In this document: piece by piece, positions 44,960 through 54,598 of the stretch
Layout: each line of letters opens with the position of its first letter
Numbering within the stretch: the stretch's first letter is position 1
DNA from: G963422445 sp963422445
GTDB lineage: Bacteria > Pseudomonadota > Alphaproteobacteria > Thalassobaculales > Thalassobaculaceae
Assembly (NCBI GenBank): GCA_963422445.2
Contig: OY729512.2
Span: 2,728,001-2,792,000 of the forward strand
Length of the DNA: 64,000 bases
Direction: 5' to 3'
Made by a program: the position numbers and the translations under genes
The notes under the pieces: model-generated
The model's input: the letters and a program-made list of their open reading frames with translations, nothing else
What the model was told of the DNA's origin: nothing
Database searches by the model: none

Positions 44960-45180
44960 ATTCCATACGGCATGGCCGACTTCGCGGACATTCGTCAGGA
45001 AGACCAACATTACGTGTACAAGACCCGATTATCCGCCACCTGGAGCAGGTGTGCTACGCTTTTCTCATCCGGCCCCGCCGGTTCGGCAAGACCTGCTGGC
45101 TGTCGGTGCTGGACAACTCCTACGACCGCAACAAGGCGGACAAGTTCGAGACCTTGCTCGGCGGCACCGATATCGGACAA
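44960..45180 (+). pseudogene. AAA-ATPase-like/PD-(D/E)XK family gene, N-terminal fragment
   Basis: PYGMADFADIRQEDQHYVYKT in one frame and then, after a frameshift near 45025, CYAFLIRPRRFGKTCWLSVL with YDRNKADKFETLLGGTDIG match the start of the AAA-ATPase_like family, including its Walker A (RPRRFGKT). The gene stops where the dispersed repeat at 45177 begins; the rest is missing. Confidence 0.72.
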
Positions 45181-45272
45181 AACGGACTTTTCTCTCTTTT
45201 TTTGGCGAGAATCCATGTCGCCAAACTCTTGTCATGGACTCGCTGTTTACAGCGTGGGATCACCGTGCCAGG
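45177..45272 (+). repeat. dispersed ~95-bp repeat, copy 2
   Basis: Matches the minus strand at 4740-4832 (acggacttttct, catgtcgccaaact, cgctgtttacagcg). It ends the AAA-ATPase-like gene fragment, as if inserted into it or left at a deletion junction. Confidence 0.6.
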
Positions 45273-45463
45273 TTGAACGATAAACCTGCCTGTGTTGGGC
45301 TTGGCCGTGTTCGCAGCCACGCTGACAGGCATTCTGTCGTATCTGGGTCAGCTCCTGTGCCGGAGGGATCCTGTATTTCGCCGATATCGCGGCTACCCCG
45401 CAGCTAGGACCGCGATCCGCCCGAAACTCTTATCGCCGGGTTGGAGAACACTGTCCGCGCCAA

Positions 45464-45505
45464 CCGGATTGTCCGCAACTGTCGAGGATGCGCCGGACAA
45501 TCCGG
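45464..45505 (-). terminator. hairpin downstream of slt
   Basis: ccggattgtccg at 45464-45475 and its exact complement cggacaatccgg at 45494-45505 form a 12-bp stem with an 18-nt loop, about 57 bp past the slt stop. No U tract follows, so it may act as an RNA-stabilising structure rather than an intrinsic terminator. Confidence 0.5.
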
Positions 45506-45561
45506 CAGGCCTGGGACATCGTTCCGACGGATTGCCGGGCCAAGACGTTTCCTGCTCGGAG

Positions 45562-47586
45562 TTACGACGGCAGGACCCGGTTGACCGATGGACTGCCAAG
45601 ACGTTGCCGGTACACCTCGAGATTTTCCAGAACCCGCTGGACATAGTTGCGGGTTTCGGAAAACGGGATGCGCTCAATCCAGTCGATCTCGTCAACATCG
45701 GGGTGGCGCGGATCGCCATGGGCGGCAATCCACTTCCGGACTCGGCCGGGGCCGGCGTTGTAGGCTGCGATCGCCAATATGTAACTGCCGCCGAACTCAT
45801 CAATCTGGCGCTGCAGGTAGTACGAGCCGAGCCGGATGTTGTAGACCGGTTCACGCAGCAGGTTTGCCCGTCGGTATGCAAGCTGCATCTGCCGGGCTGT
45901 GAGCTGTGCCGTCGACGGCATGAGTTGCATAAGCCCCAGGGCACCGGCGCTGCTGCCGACCGTGGCGTCGAAATTGCTCTCTTGACGGATGATCGCGTGA
46001 ACCAGCGCCGGTTCAGGTTCAATGCCAGCGGGTAACGGAATCACCGGATACCCGGCTTTCATCAGAATCACGCCGTCGCGTGCCGCGTGCCGCGCCGCCT
46101 TCACCGAGATGTCGCGGAAGTCGAGCCGCCGGGCGAAAGCCGTGGCCGCAGCCAAGGCCTCGGGAGTGGCGGTGGTCCCGACAAGCGCGTTCAGGAACTT
46201 GCGCGCCAGTTTCTGCTGGCCCGCCTTCTTCAATACGCTGACCGTCGCCATCAGGTCGCGTTGCTGACTGTCTTTCAGAATCCGGTATGTGGCGATCGGG
46301 TCAATGGGCAGATGTTTGGCAGCGCCGCCGTTTCGGGCGGCGGCCAACTGACCGTAATAGGCAGTCGGATGCTCCGCGGCCCGAGCATACCACAGTTTTG
46401 CGCCGGCAGCATCGCCGCCGGCTTCGAAGGCGCGACCGGCCCAATACGCGGCCCGGGCCAGGCTGATTGGTGTCCTGACCGCCTTATGCATGGCCGTGAA
46501 ATACCGTTTTGCGCAATCTGGGTCGTTCCGGAAACGAAGTGTCGTCCAGCCGGCGAGCCATTGCGCTTCGCTATAGGCAGGGCCCTCGCGCTGACGATGG
46601 GATACGGCCAGCGCTGTCGCGGCTTCGAATTCGCCGTCTGCAAGGCTGCGGCGTATGTGGCGATCCCGTTCCCGCCACCAAAGACCCGGAAAATCCGGAT
46701 TATCAGGTGTGTCGTCGAGCAGCGATCGCGCCCGATCCCACAGCCCCTTCTTGCGGCGCCAGCGGAGTCGTTCATAGATCAGACCGGGATCCGGCCGGAG
46801 ATCTGCGGGCACTCGGGCGATTGCACGGTCGACGCCGCCAGCCCGGCGGCGCAGACGGATGCGCGCTTCTGCAAGACGGCGCAAGGGCGGCGCGACCAGT
46901 GATAACATGGACCGCGCTGACCACGTCTTGCCGAGCCAGAGCAGATGGTTGAGGCGTTTCCAGCGCAGATCCGCATCAATCATTGCTCCGTGCTGCTTGA
47001 TAAAGTCCTGCAGTTGCGCGCGTGTGAAATCGGCAAGATACCAGGCTTCCCGAATTGCAGCCTTGCGCTCGGTTTCGCGGCCAGCCTCCGCCAGAGCAGC
47101 AATTCGCTTGAGATGCCCTTTTGTGGTGAGCGTCGCGTTTTGCGCGAACCAGGTGAGCCGGTCCTGCAACGGGACTGTCCTGTTCATGACGGCCTCGGCC
47201 TGTATCTGCAGATGATGCCCGTCCGGCCAGTCCGGGTTGGCATCAAGAAACCTCGATATCTCGGCGAATCCGGCACCGGATCGCGGGTGTTTGAAGGCAA
47301 GCCATGTCAACACCTTTTCGAGTGCAGGATCCTTGCGCGGCCGCCGGTCGCGCGCAACGTTGCGCCAGTTGCCGCGATGGGCATGCCTGAATGCGTACCG
47401 GTAGTCGTCCTCCAGGCTGCGGTTTGCCGGTGGAACCGGGTAAGGGCGCGGCAATGGCACCGGAATTGCCGCCCCAACCGGGCGTGGTTTCGGAAATGGC
47501 GGTTGTACGGAAGCCGCGACGATTGCCGGAACGAGTACCAGCATGGCAGCGAAAAGCCATCGGCCGACAGCGAGCCTGCCTGTCAC
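45562..47586 (-). CDS. slt: soluble-type lytic murein transglycosylase
   Basis: 674 residues if GTG at 47584-47586 is used; the frame opens upstream to 47694, but that part looks non-coding and faces the dapA leader. A signal segment (LAVGRWLFAAMLVLVPAIVAAS) is followed by a Pro-rich linker, a long superhelical alpha domain of about 450 residues and the C-terminal SLT catalytic domain. There, IIRQESNFDATVGSSAGALG holds the catalytic Glu, followed by LMQLMPSTA, LGSYYLQRQIDEFGGSY and AIAAYNAGPGRVRKW. It cleaves peptidoglycan glycan strands to anhydromuropeptides in the periplasm. Divergent from dapA, as in many alphaproteobacteria. Confidence 0.92.
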   Translation of the reverse strand: MTGRLAVGRWLFAAMLVLVPAIVAASVQPPFPKPRPVGAAIPVPLPRPYPVPPANRSLEDDYRYAFRHAHRGNWRNVARDRRPRKDPALEKVLTWLAFKHPRSGAGFAEISRFLDANPDWPDGHHLQIQAEAVMNRTVPLQDRLTWFAQNATLTTKGHLKRIAALAEAGRETERKAAIREAWYLADFTRAQLQDFIKQHGAMIDADLRWKRLNHLLWLGKTWSARSMLSLVAPPLRRLAEARIRLRRRAGGVDRAIARVPADLRPDPGLIYERLRWRRKKGLWDRARSLLDDTPDNPDFPGLWWRERDRHIRRSLADGEFEAATALAVSHRQREGPAYSEAQWLAGWTTLRFRNDPDCAKRYFTAMHKAVRTPISLARAAYWAGRAFEAGGDAAGAKLWYARAAEHPTAYYGQLAAARNGGAAKHLPIDPIATYRILKDSQQRDLMATVSVLKKAGQQKLARKFLNALVGTTATPEALAAATAFARRLDFRDISVKAARHAARDGVILMKAGYPVIPLPAGIEPEPALVHAIIRQESNFDATVGSSAGALGLMQLMPSTAQLTARQMQLAYRRANLLREPVYNIRLGSYYLQRQIDEFGGSYILAIAAYNAGPGRVRKWIAAHGDPRHPDVDEIDWIERIPFSETRNYVQRVLENLEVYRQRLGSPSVNRVLPS

Positions 47587-47730
47587 AATCCAATTCGGGA
47601 CCGGATCGCAATTGGCAATACCTGGCAAGGATGGCTCCGTCAGCGCACAAGAGAATGGAGAATAAAGTCTAGTGGCGGCGGCGACCGACCGCAACCGGCG
47701 CGCGCTTGCCGTTGCCTCCAGAGTGTCGTA

Positions 47731-47760
47731 TTGTCCGGACCAGATTAACGCAGCTTATAA
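47731..47760 (+). promoter_or_regulatory. candidate sigma70-type promoter of dapA
   Basis: ttgtcc at 47731-47736 and ttataa at 47755-47760 are spaced by 18 bp and lie just upstream of the dapA ribosome site (agaagg). The -10 is close to consensus and the -35 is fair. Proposed by inspection only. Confidence 0.4.
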
Positions 47761-47776
47761 ATTCAGAAGGTGTGAC

Positions 47777-48676
47777 ATGACCTATGATCCAGGAAACCCG
47801 CCATTCAAGGGTTCGCTTGTGGCCTTGATTACGCCGTTCAAGGACGGTGAGCTCGACGAGCCGGCCTTTCGAAAACTTGTCGGCTGGCAGATTGAGCAGG
47901 GAACCAGAGGACTAATCCCGGTCGGGACCACCGGCGAATCGCCAACGCTGAGCCATGACGAACACAAACGCGTCGTGGAAATCTGTGTTGACGAGGCGGG
48001 CGGGCGGGTCCCGGTCATCGCGGGTGCCGGATCCAATTCGACGGCCGAGGCCGTTGATTTTACCCGTCACGCGAAGGCCGCCGGCGCTGACGCGGTTCTG
48101 CATGTGACACCTTATTACAACAAGCCGACGCAGGAAGGCCTGTACCGTCATTTCACGGCGATCGCTGACGCGGTCGACATTCCGGTCATCATCTACAACA
48201 TTCCACCGCGCAGCGTGATCGATATGACCGTTCCGACGATGACACGGCTTGCCCAGCACCCGAATATCGTGGGCGTGAAGGATGCGACACAGGATCTCGT
48301 GAGGCCTTTGCAGACGCGCCGGGCGATCGGGCCGGATTTCTGCCAACTTTCCGGCGAGGACGCGACGATCGTGCCGTATCTGTCGCAGGGCGGACATGGC
48401 TGCATTTCCGTAACCTGCAATGTTGCACCGGGGCCATTGTCGTCCATGCATGAGGCTTGGTGGGATGGCGATTATGACACCGTGCGTTCGATTAATGACC
48501 GGTTGTTGCCATTGCATGAAGCGTTGTTCTGCGAAACCAGTCCGGGCCCGGTCAAGTATGCGGCCAGCCTGCTCGGGCTTTGTCAGCCTGACGCGCGTCT
48601 GCCGATTTGCGAGATCGCCGAGACCAGCAAGTACCGCGTCGAAGAGGCCATGCGGTCTGCCGGTCTGATCAATTAG
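47777..48676 (+). CDS. dapA: 4-hydroxy-tetrahydrodipicolinate synthase
   Basis: 299-residue TIM-barrel enzyme that condenses pyruvate with aspartate semialdehyde, the first committed step of lysine/diaminopimelate synthesis. GTTGESPTLSHDEH (pyruvate-binding Thr pair), VTPYYNKPTQEGLYRHF with Tyr near 140, VIIYNIPPRSV and GVKDATQDLVRP with the Schiff-base Lys near 168 are all present, as is SGEDATIVPYLSQGGHGCIS. ATG at 47777 after agaagg. It is followed 18 bp later by smpB. Confidence 0.95.
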   Translation: MTYDPGNPPFKGSLVALITPFKDGELDEPAFRKLVGWQIEQGTRGLIPVGTTGESPTLSHDEHKRVVEICVDEAGGRVPVIAGAGSNSTAEAVDFTRHAKAAGADAVLHVTPYYNKPTQEGLYRHFTAIADAVDIPVIIYNIPPRSVIDMTVPTMTRLAQHPNIVGVKDATQDLVRPLQTRRAIGPDFCQLSGEDATIVPYLSQGGHGCISVTCNVAPGPLSSMHEAWWDGDYDTVRSINDRLLPLHEALFCETSPGPVKYAASLLGLCQPDARLPICEIAETSKYRVEEAMRSAGLIN

Positions 48677-48694
48677 ACGGCACCCACGGGATCG

Positions 48695-49171
48695 ATGCTG
48701 GGCATGGCGGCTGGTCACGAAATTCGTCCGGTTGCCCGGAATCGGCGCGCCCGGTACGACTATTTCATAGAGGAGACCCTGGAATCGGGCATCATCTTGC
48801 TCGGAACCGAGGTCAAGAGCCTGCGCGACGGCAAGGCGAGCATCGGCGAATCCTATGCCGGCGAATCGGGAGGCTGCCTGGTTCTGTTCAACGCCCATAT
48901 TCCCGAATATCCGGCGGCCAACCGGTTCAATCACGAACCCCGAAGACCGCGGCGCCTGCTGGTGCACAGGCGCGAGCGGGACCGCTTGCTGGGGCTGGTC
49001 AGGCGCGACGGGTGCACGCTTGTACCGTTGAGCCTCTATTTCAATGGTCGCGGCCTAGCCAAGGTCGAAATCGGCGTCGCCCGCGGCAAGCGGAAGGCTG
49101 ACAAGCGCGAAGAGACCAAACGCCGGGATTGGCAGCGCGAAAAAGCGCGTCTTTTGCGCGGCCGGGGTTAG
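48695..49171 (+). CDS. smpB: SsrA-binding protein SmpB
   Basis: 158-residue OB-fold partner of tmRNA in trans-translation. RRARYDYFIEETLESGIILLG, EVKSLRDGKASIGESYA and CTLVPLSLYFNGRGLAKVEIG are the family core, and the basic tail ADKREETKRRDWQREKARLL contacts the ribosome. An alternative ATG lies three codons in (48704). Follows dapA closely; converges with the NYN gene, overlapping it by 4 bp. Confidence 0.94.
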   Translation: MLGMAAGHEIRPVARNRRARYDYFIEETLESGIILLGTEVKSLRDGKASIGESYAGESGGCLVLFNAHIPEYPAANRFNHEPRRPRRLLVHRRERDRLLGLVRRDGCTLVPLSLYFNGRGLAKVEIGVARGKRKADKREETKRRDWQREKARLLRGRG

Positions 49172-49821
49172 GAGACCGGACCGCGGTGAACATTGCCAAT
49201 GGGCTGAACCGGTGCATCATCCTGTCCGCCGTCAAAGTGCTGGTTTTCGTCGTCGCTGGGGTCGTCCTGTTGCGGGCGCGGTGGTCGCTCGCTGTGGGAT
49301 CGTGCGATCTTGTTCGCAATATCCTGCAAATCGATAAAGACATCGGCCTGACGGCGCAGTTCACCGGCGACCATTGACGGACTGGAGTGGACGGTCGAGA
49401 TTACGGTAACGCGGACGCCTTTCCGCTGAACCGCTTCGACAAGGCGCCGGAAGTCGCCATCGCCGGAAAACAGGACAACATGGTCCAGCCGTTCCGCCAT
49501 TTCCAGCATGTCGATGGCGAGTTCGATGTCCATGTTGCCCCTGATCCTGCGCCGGCCCATGGCGTCGGTGTACTCCTTGGTCCGTTTGGTCACCATGGTG
49601 TACCCATTGTAATCCAGCCAGTCGATCAGCGGCCTGAGGGACGAGTATTCCTGATCTTCGACGATTGCAGTGTAATAGAACGCACGGACGAAACGTCCTT
49701 CGCTGGACAGGAGTTGAAGCAGCTTCTTGTAATCGATGTCGAAGCCGAGTGCCCGGGCTGCCGCAAACAGATTGGCACCATCAATGAACAATGCGACCCG
49801 TTCTTGTGGATAAAACTGCAT
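49168..49821 (-). CDS. NYN-domain (LabA/DUF88-like) protein
   Basis: 217 residues. RVALFIDGANLFAAARALG places the first acidic metal residue, GNMDIELAIDMLEMA the second and LFSGDGDFRRLVEAVQRKG the third, the PIN-like NYN nuclease pattern. Such proteins are putative RNases in RNA quality control. The C-terminal 35 residues are acidic and low complexity (QQDDPSDDENQHFDGGQDD). Next to smpB on the opposite strand. Nuclease activity is inferred from the conserved acidic residues. Confidence 0.87.
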   Translation of the reverse strand: MQFYPQERVALFIDGANLFAAARALGFDIDYKKLLQLLSSEGRFVRAFYYTAIVEDQEYSSLRPLIDWLDYNGYTMVTKRTKEYTDAMGRRRIRGNMDIELAIDMLEMAERLDHVVLFSGDGDFRRLVEAVQRKGVRVTVISTVHSSPSMVAGELRRQADVFIDLQDIANKIARSHSERPPRPQQDDPSDDENQHFDGGQDDAPVQPIGNVHRGPVS

Positions 49822-50019
49822 TAGGTCTCCTATGCTCTATATCTGAAAGAAGCGTCATGGTCTGAATGCCTGACAAAAGTCAGTCATATGGTCCTGATAT
49901 CTTCAGCTTGCAAAATATGATGCGATTCGCCTCATAATCAACAGTGACTCAATCTAATAGGCGTAAAGGGTGGAAATGTCACCGGGGTTGTTTTTCCAGT
50001 TTCGCAGCGGATGGTCTTG

Positions 50020-50529
50020 ATGCCTGACCGGATCCTGATTGCTGTCGGTGCCAATCTTCCGGCATCCGGTTACCGTGACGCTCGTGCAGGCTGTGAGGCA
50101 GCGCTGCAGTGTCTTCAGGCGTTCGGCATTAGCGTTCAAATGGTTTCGCCATGGTTCGAGAGCGCACCTGTGCCGGCGTCGGATCAGCCATGGTTCGTCA
50201 ATGCTGTCGCCGCCGCAAGTACCGGCCTCGCGCCGGGGCCACTGTTAACGGCACTGCACGCGGTCGAGACCGAATTCGGCCGCCGCCGAGGGGCCGTCAA
50301 CGACGCCCGGGCTCTCGATTTCGACCTGCTGGATTATGCCGGCCGGGTGAGTCCGGCTGATGCCTGGCCGATTCTGCCACATCCGCGAATGCATTTGCGG
50401 GCCTTCGTGTTGCTGCCGTTGCGGCATTTGTGGCCGGCGTGGCACCATCCGGTCACCGGCGAAACCGTTGACAGTCTGGTCGCAGCCTTGCCGCCGGGAC
50501 AGGCGATCCGGCAATACGGAGACCGGTGA
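50020..50529 (+). CDS. folK: 2-amino-4-hydroxy-6-hydroxymethyldihydropteridine pyrophosphokinase
   Basis: 169-residue enzyme that pyrophosphorylates the pterin in folate synthesis. MPDRILIAVGANLPASG is the N-terminus, SPWFESAPVPASDQPWFVN the loop before the pterin pocket, GRRRGAVNDARALDFDLLDY carries the metal-binding Asp pair (motif R-x-(L/I)-D-x-D) and LPHPRMHLRAFVLLPL the C-terminal signature. An alternative ATG is 9 bp upstream. In most alphaproteobacteria folK directly precedes rpoZ; here a 3.6-kb gene on the other strand separates them. Confidence 0.92.
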   Translation: MPDRILIAVGANLPASGYRDARAGCEAALQCLQAFGISVQMVSPWFESAPVPASDQPWFVNAVAAASTGLAPGPLLTALHAVETEFGRRRGAVNDARALDFDLLDYAGRVSPADAWPILPHPRMHLRAFVLLPLRHLWPAWHHPVTGETVDSLVAALPPGQAIRQYGDR

Positions 50530-50762
50530 GGTGGCCGCTGTCAGGTATCCGGTCCATGCCATAGCGTGAATGACGCCGAAACAGATGCGTTCGCTGAAGC
50601 AGGATGCGGCAGGCGATAGCGGTCGGGTGCCAATTGCCATACGGACCGGAATACCCCGGGACCATGAGGCTGCGCGAGGCTGGGCAACCGCAAGATGCGA
50701 ATGGGTCCGCCGAAACAGGCCGTGGCCAGGGCAGACGCTGTCGGCTCCGCCGGTCAGGATCG

Positions 50763-53700
50763 TCAGTCGTCCGCGACAGCCACCGGTTCCGTGCGGTCCG
50801 CCGCCGGACCGAAACCGCCGCCGGTCGGGGTCTGCAGGACGAAGACATCACCCGGACCCACATTGGTGCCGTCCTGTCCGGTCAACTCGGTGATCTGGCC
50901 GTCGGTGCGTTCAACCCAGTTGCGCCCACACTGACCCGGTTCACCATCCGCCATGCCATAGGGCGGTACGATCCGGTGATTCGAGAGAATCACGAGTTCC
51001 ATGTCTTCCATGAAGCGGATTCGCCGTTCGGTGCCGGACCCACCGACGAACTTGCCGTTGCCGCCGGAACCCCGACGGATCGAAAAACTGTCGAGCATCA
51101 CCGGATACCGCCATTCCAGGATTTCCGGATCGGTCAGGCGGGTGTTGGTCATATGGGTGTGCACAGCTGAGATACCGTCGAACCCCGGCCCGGCGCCAGA
51201 GCCGCCGCAGACGGTCTCGTAATACTGGTAGCGGTCGTTGCCGAACAGGACATTGTTCATCGTGCCCTGGCTTGCGGCGAGAACGCCGAGCGCGCCGAAC
51301 AGCGTGTCTGTAACGACCTGACTGGTCTCGGTGTTGCCGCCGACGACGGCGGCCGGATATTCTGGCGCCAGCATGCAGCCTTTCGGGATGATGATCCGGA
51401 TCGGTTTCAGACACCCCTCGTTCAACGGGATGTTGTCATCGACCAGTGTGCGGAAGACATACAGAACCGCTGATCGGCAGACGGCGGGCGGTGCGTTGAA
51501 GTTTGTCGGACGTTGCGGGCTGGTGCCGGTAAAATCAACCGTCGCCTCCCGCCGCACCTTGTCGAAGGTGATCTTCACCTTGACGACTCCGCCCTCGTCA
51601 AGGGGATAGGAGAACTCACCGTCCGACATGGTATCGATCACCCGCCGGACCTGCTCTTCGGCATTGTCCTGGACATGCCCCATATAGGCATGCACCACAT
51701 CGAGACCGAATTGCTCGATCATGCGGTGCACTTCAGCCACGCCTTTGCGGCCGGCCGCAATCTGGGCCTTGAGGTCAGCCACGTTGTGATCGGGCTGCCG
51801 GGCGGGCCACCGTCCCGATGACAAATGGGCCCGGAGCGCGGTTTCGCGAAACGCGCCTGCGTCGACCAGCTTGAAGTTGTCGAAGATAATGCCTTCTTCT
51901 TCGATGGTCCGGCTGTCGGGTGGTGTCGAGCCCGGTGTGCGTCCGCCGATATCGGCGTGATGGCCCCGGCTGGCGACGAAAAAGAGGATGCTCTTGCGAG
52001 CCTGGTCAAAGACCGGCGTGATGACGGTAATATCTGGCAGATGCGTTCCGCCATTATAGGGCGCGTTTACGGCATAGACATCGCCCGGCCGCATCGCACC
52101 CCGGTTTTCCCTGAGCACGGTCCGGACGGATTCACCCATCGATCCGAGATGGATCGGGATATGCGGCGCATTCGCCACAAGCTTGCCGTCCGGATCGAAA
52201 ATTGCGCAGGAGAAGTCCAGCCGTTCCTTGATGTTAACCGAATAGGCTGTGTTTTCGAGTGTGACGCCCATCTGTTCGGCGATCGACATGAACAGGTTGT
52301 TGAACACTTCGAGCATCACCGGGTCGCAGTCGGTGCCGAGCGCGAAGATCCGGTTCGCAGCCACCATCCGAGTGAGAACCAGGTGCCCCTTCGGTGTCAC
52401 TTCGGCCTGCCATTCGGGCTCGACGACAGTCGTCGCAGTTTGTTCACGAATGATCGCCGGGCCCGGCACCTGGTGCCCCGGGGCCAGCGCATCACGGTCG
52501 ATGACCGGAACCGGTTGTTCGCGGCCGTCGAAATAGGCCTTGACGGTGGCCAGCTGCAGTGCGGCTCGAGCCCCGGCGGCATCCGTTCGGCCGGGTTCGT
52601 CGACCAGTGCCATCATGCCGATTCCCTCGACCGCTGCCGCCTCCACGATCAGGGTCTCTTCCGGCATGATGAAGCCGTAATGCTGGTGATGGGCTGCTTC
52701 GAACCGCGCCTTGATTTGTGCAGGTGTTCCGAACTCCACGGCATGCGGCGTATCGCTCCCCTCGTAACGCATATGGACCCGTCGAATCACCTCGGTCCGC
52801 TGCTCTGGAGTATTCTGCTGTCGCAGCTCCCCGACCGCCTCGTCGGCAAGGTCATCAAGAACGGCCTGAAGTGTTGGCATCAATGCATCGTCAAGCGTCT
52901 CCTCGACCGCCCGTTCGCGCAAAACCCTGATGTCGGCAAGGCCCATGCCATAGGCCGAGAGCACGCCGGCGAGCGGATGGATCAGGATTGTCGTCATCCC
53001 CAGTGCATCGGCAACCAGGCAGGCATGCTGCCCACCGGCGCCGCCAAAGCTGTTCAAGGTGTAACCGGTGACGTCATGGCCGCGCTGCACAGAGATCCTC
53101 TTGATCGCATTTGCCATGTTCTCGACAGCGATCCTGAGAAACCCGTCAGCGACTTCAACCGGACTGCGTTGATCACCGGTCATGGCACGAATTTCTGCCG
53201 CCAGCTCGGCGAACTTGCGGGTGACCAAGCCGGCGTCAAGCGGTTCGTCCTGCCCGGCGCCGAATACATGCGGGAAGAATGCCGGCTGCAAGCGGCCAAG
53301 CATGACATTGCAGTCGGTGACCGAAAGCGGCCCGCCACGCCCATAGCTTGCCGGACCGGGATTGGCGCCAGCCGATGCCGGTCCGACCCGGTAGCGCACA
53401 CCTTCGAAGCGGCAGATTGAGCCACCACCGGCAGCGACGGTATGGATCAGCATCATCGGGGCCCGCATTCGCACCCCGGCGACCAGGGTTTCGAAAGCAC
53501 GCTCATAGGTGCCGTTGTAATGGGCGACATCGGTCGAGGTGCCACCCATGTCGAATGAGATGATCTTGTCGTATCCGGCTTGCGCCGCTGTCTCCACGGC
53601 GCCGACGATGCCGCCGGCCGGACCGCTCAGGATGGCGTCCTTGCCCTGAAACAGACGGGCGTCGGTCAATCCGCCATTCGACTGCATGAACATGAGCCGG

Positions 53701-54407
53701 GTGCCGCCGAGTTCGGAAGCCAGTTGCTCGACATACCGACGCAGCAATGGTGAGAGATATGCGTCCACGACAGTGGTATCGCCCCGGCTGACGAGTTTCA
53801 TGAGTGGGCTGGTCTCGTGGCTTGTCGAGACCTGACTGAAACCGATGTCGCGGGCCAGTTGTGCTGCCATGGCTTCGTGTTCGGGGAACCGATAGCCATG
53901 CATGAAGACGATTGCCACCGACCGGATGCCGGTGTCATGGACGGCCCGCAACAGCGGCCGGGCGGCGGAGGGGTCGAACGCCCGCAAGACACGGCCATCG
54001 GCCATCACCCGCTCGTCGACCTCAACGGCCGTTTCATACAGCATTTTCGGCAGCACTATCCGGCGGTCGAACAGGTTGGGTCGGGTCTGATAGCCGATTC
54101 GCAAGGCGTCGTGAAAGCCTTTGGTTGTCATCAACAGAGTCCGTTCACCCTGCCGTTCCAGTAACGCGTTGGTTGCAACCGTCGTCCCCATTTTGACAAC
54201 TTCGATCTCGGCGCCCGGTATCGGGGCCGCCGACGCAAGGCCCATCAGATCGCGGATCCCCTGGGTCGCCGCATCATGGTAATGAGCCTGGTTTTCCGAC
54301 AGCAGCTTGTGGGTTGTCAGCCGGCCATCGGGACGCCTGCCGACGATGTCGGTGAAGGTACCGCCGCGGTCAATCCAGAATTGCCATTGTCGATTGCCTG
54401 CTGTCAT
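50763..54407 (-). CDS. hydantoinase A/B fusion (5-oxoprolinase-type amidohydrolase)
   Basis: 1214 residues from ATG (MTAGNRQWQFWIDRGGTFTD) after cggagatcc. The HyuA half (about 1-690) begins with the ASKHA nucleotide-binding motif DRGGTFTDIVGRRPDG, then KMGTTVATNALLERQG, ISFDMGGTSTDVAHYNG and NSFGGAGGQHACLVADALG. The HyuB half (about 700-1214) contains NPDGKLVANAPHIPIHLGSM-type residues (DPDGKLVANAPHIPIHLGSM), NAPYNGGTHLPDITVITPVF and the C-terminal GGGFG. Such fusions hydrolyse 5-oxoproline or N-carbamoyl/hydantoin rings with ATP. The substrate cannot be settled from sequence. It lies antisense between folK and rpoZ, a non-native position. Confidence 0.92.
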   Translation of the reverse strand: MTAGNRQWQFWIDRGGTFTDIVGRRPDGRLTTHKLLSENQAHYHDAATQGIRDLMGLASAAPIPGAEIEVVKMGTTVATNALLERQGERTLLMTTKGFHDALRIGYQTRPNLFDRRIVLPKMLYETAVEVDERVMADGRVLRAFDPSAARPLLRAVHDTGIRSVAIVFMHGYRFPEHEAMAAQLARDIGFSQVSTSHETSPLMKLVSRGDTTVVDAYLSPLLRRYVEQLASELGGTRLMFMQSNGGLTDARLFQGKDAILSGPAGGIVGAVETAAQAGYDKIISFDMGGTSTDVAHYNGTYERAFETLVAGVRMRAPMMLIHTVAAGGGSICRFEGVRYRVGPASAGANPGPASYGRGGPLSVTDCNVMLGRLQPAFFPHVFGAGQDEPLDAGLVTRKFAELAAEIRAMTGDQRSPVEVADGFLRIAVENMANAIKRISVQRGHDVTGYTLNSFGGAGGQHACLVADALGMTTILIHPLAGVLSAYGMGLADIRVLRERAVEETLDDALMPTLQAVLDDLADEAVGELRQQNTPEQRTEVIRRVHMRYEGSDTPHAVEFGTPAQIKARFEAAHHQHYGFIMPEETLIVEAAAVEGIGMMALVDEPGRTDAAGARAALQLATVKAYFDGREQPVPVIDRDALAPGHQVPGPAIIREQTATTVVEPEWQAEVTPKGHLVLTRMVAANRIFALGTDCDPVMLEVFNNLFMSIAEQMGVTLENTAYSVNIKERLDFSCAIFDPDGKLVANAPHIPIHLGSMGESVRTVLRENRGAMRPGDVYAVNAPYNGGTHLPDITVITPVFDQARKSILFFVASRGHHADIGGRTPGSTPPDSRTIEEEGIIFDNFKLVDAGAFRETALRAHLSSGRWPARQPDHNVADLKAQIAAGRKGVAEVHRMIEQFGLDVVHAYMGHVQDNAEEQVRRVIDTMSDGEFSYPLDEGGVVKVKITFDKVRREATVDFTGTSPQRPTNFNAPPAVCRSAVLYVFRTLVDDNIPLNEGCLKPIRIIIPKGCMLAPEYPAAVVGGNTETSQVVTDTLFGALGVLAASQGTMNNVLFGNDRYQYYETVCGGSGAGPGFDGISAVHTHMTNTRLTDPEILEWRYPVMLDSFSIRRGSGGNGKFVGGSGTERRIRFMEDMELVILSNHRIVPPYGMADGEPGQCGRNWVERTDGQITELTGQDGTNVGPGDVFVLQTPTGGGFGPAADRTEPVAVADD

Positions 54408-54532
54408 GGATCTCCGTCCGGGTCCGAAACGAAATGGTTGTTGTGAAGCTGCCAGCCTGAAATGCATGACCAACTACTATAGCCGGCTCGTGGCGCGCTG
54501 TCATTTATGCCGGCGACAGGCATCCGGAGTGC

Positions 54533-54561
54533 TTGCCTTGCCGGCATTCATGTCCTATATG
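54533..54561 (+). promoter_or_regulatory. candidate promoter of rpoZ
   Basis: ttgcct at 54533-54538, a 17-bp spacer and tatatg at 54556-54561, 37 bp before the rpoZ ATG. Identified by inspection; alphaproteobacterial -10 elements are often degenerate. Confidence 0.4.
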
Positions 54562-54598
54562 TCTGCACTTCCTCGTGAAATCCGGACTGGACCTGTCA

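Noticed and set aside
51825..53420. 531-codon plus-strand open frame
   Set aside because: Antisense to the hydantoinase gene, a GC-rich shadow frame with low-complexity Arg/His composition.
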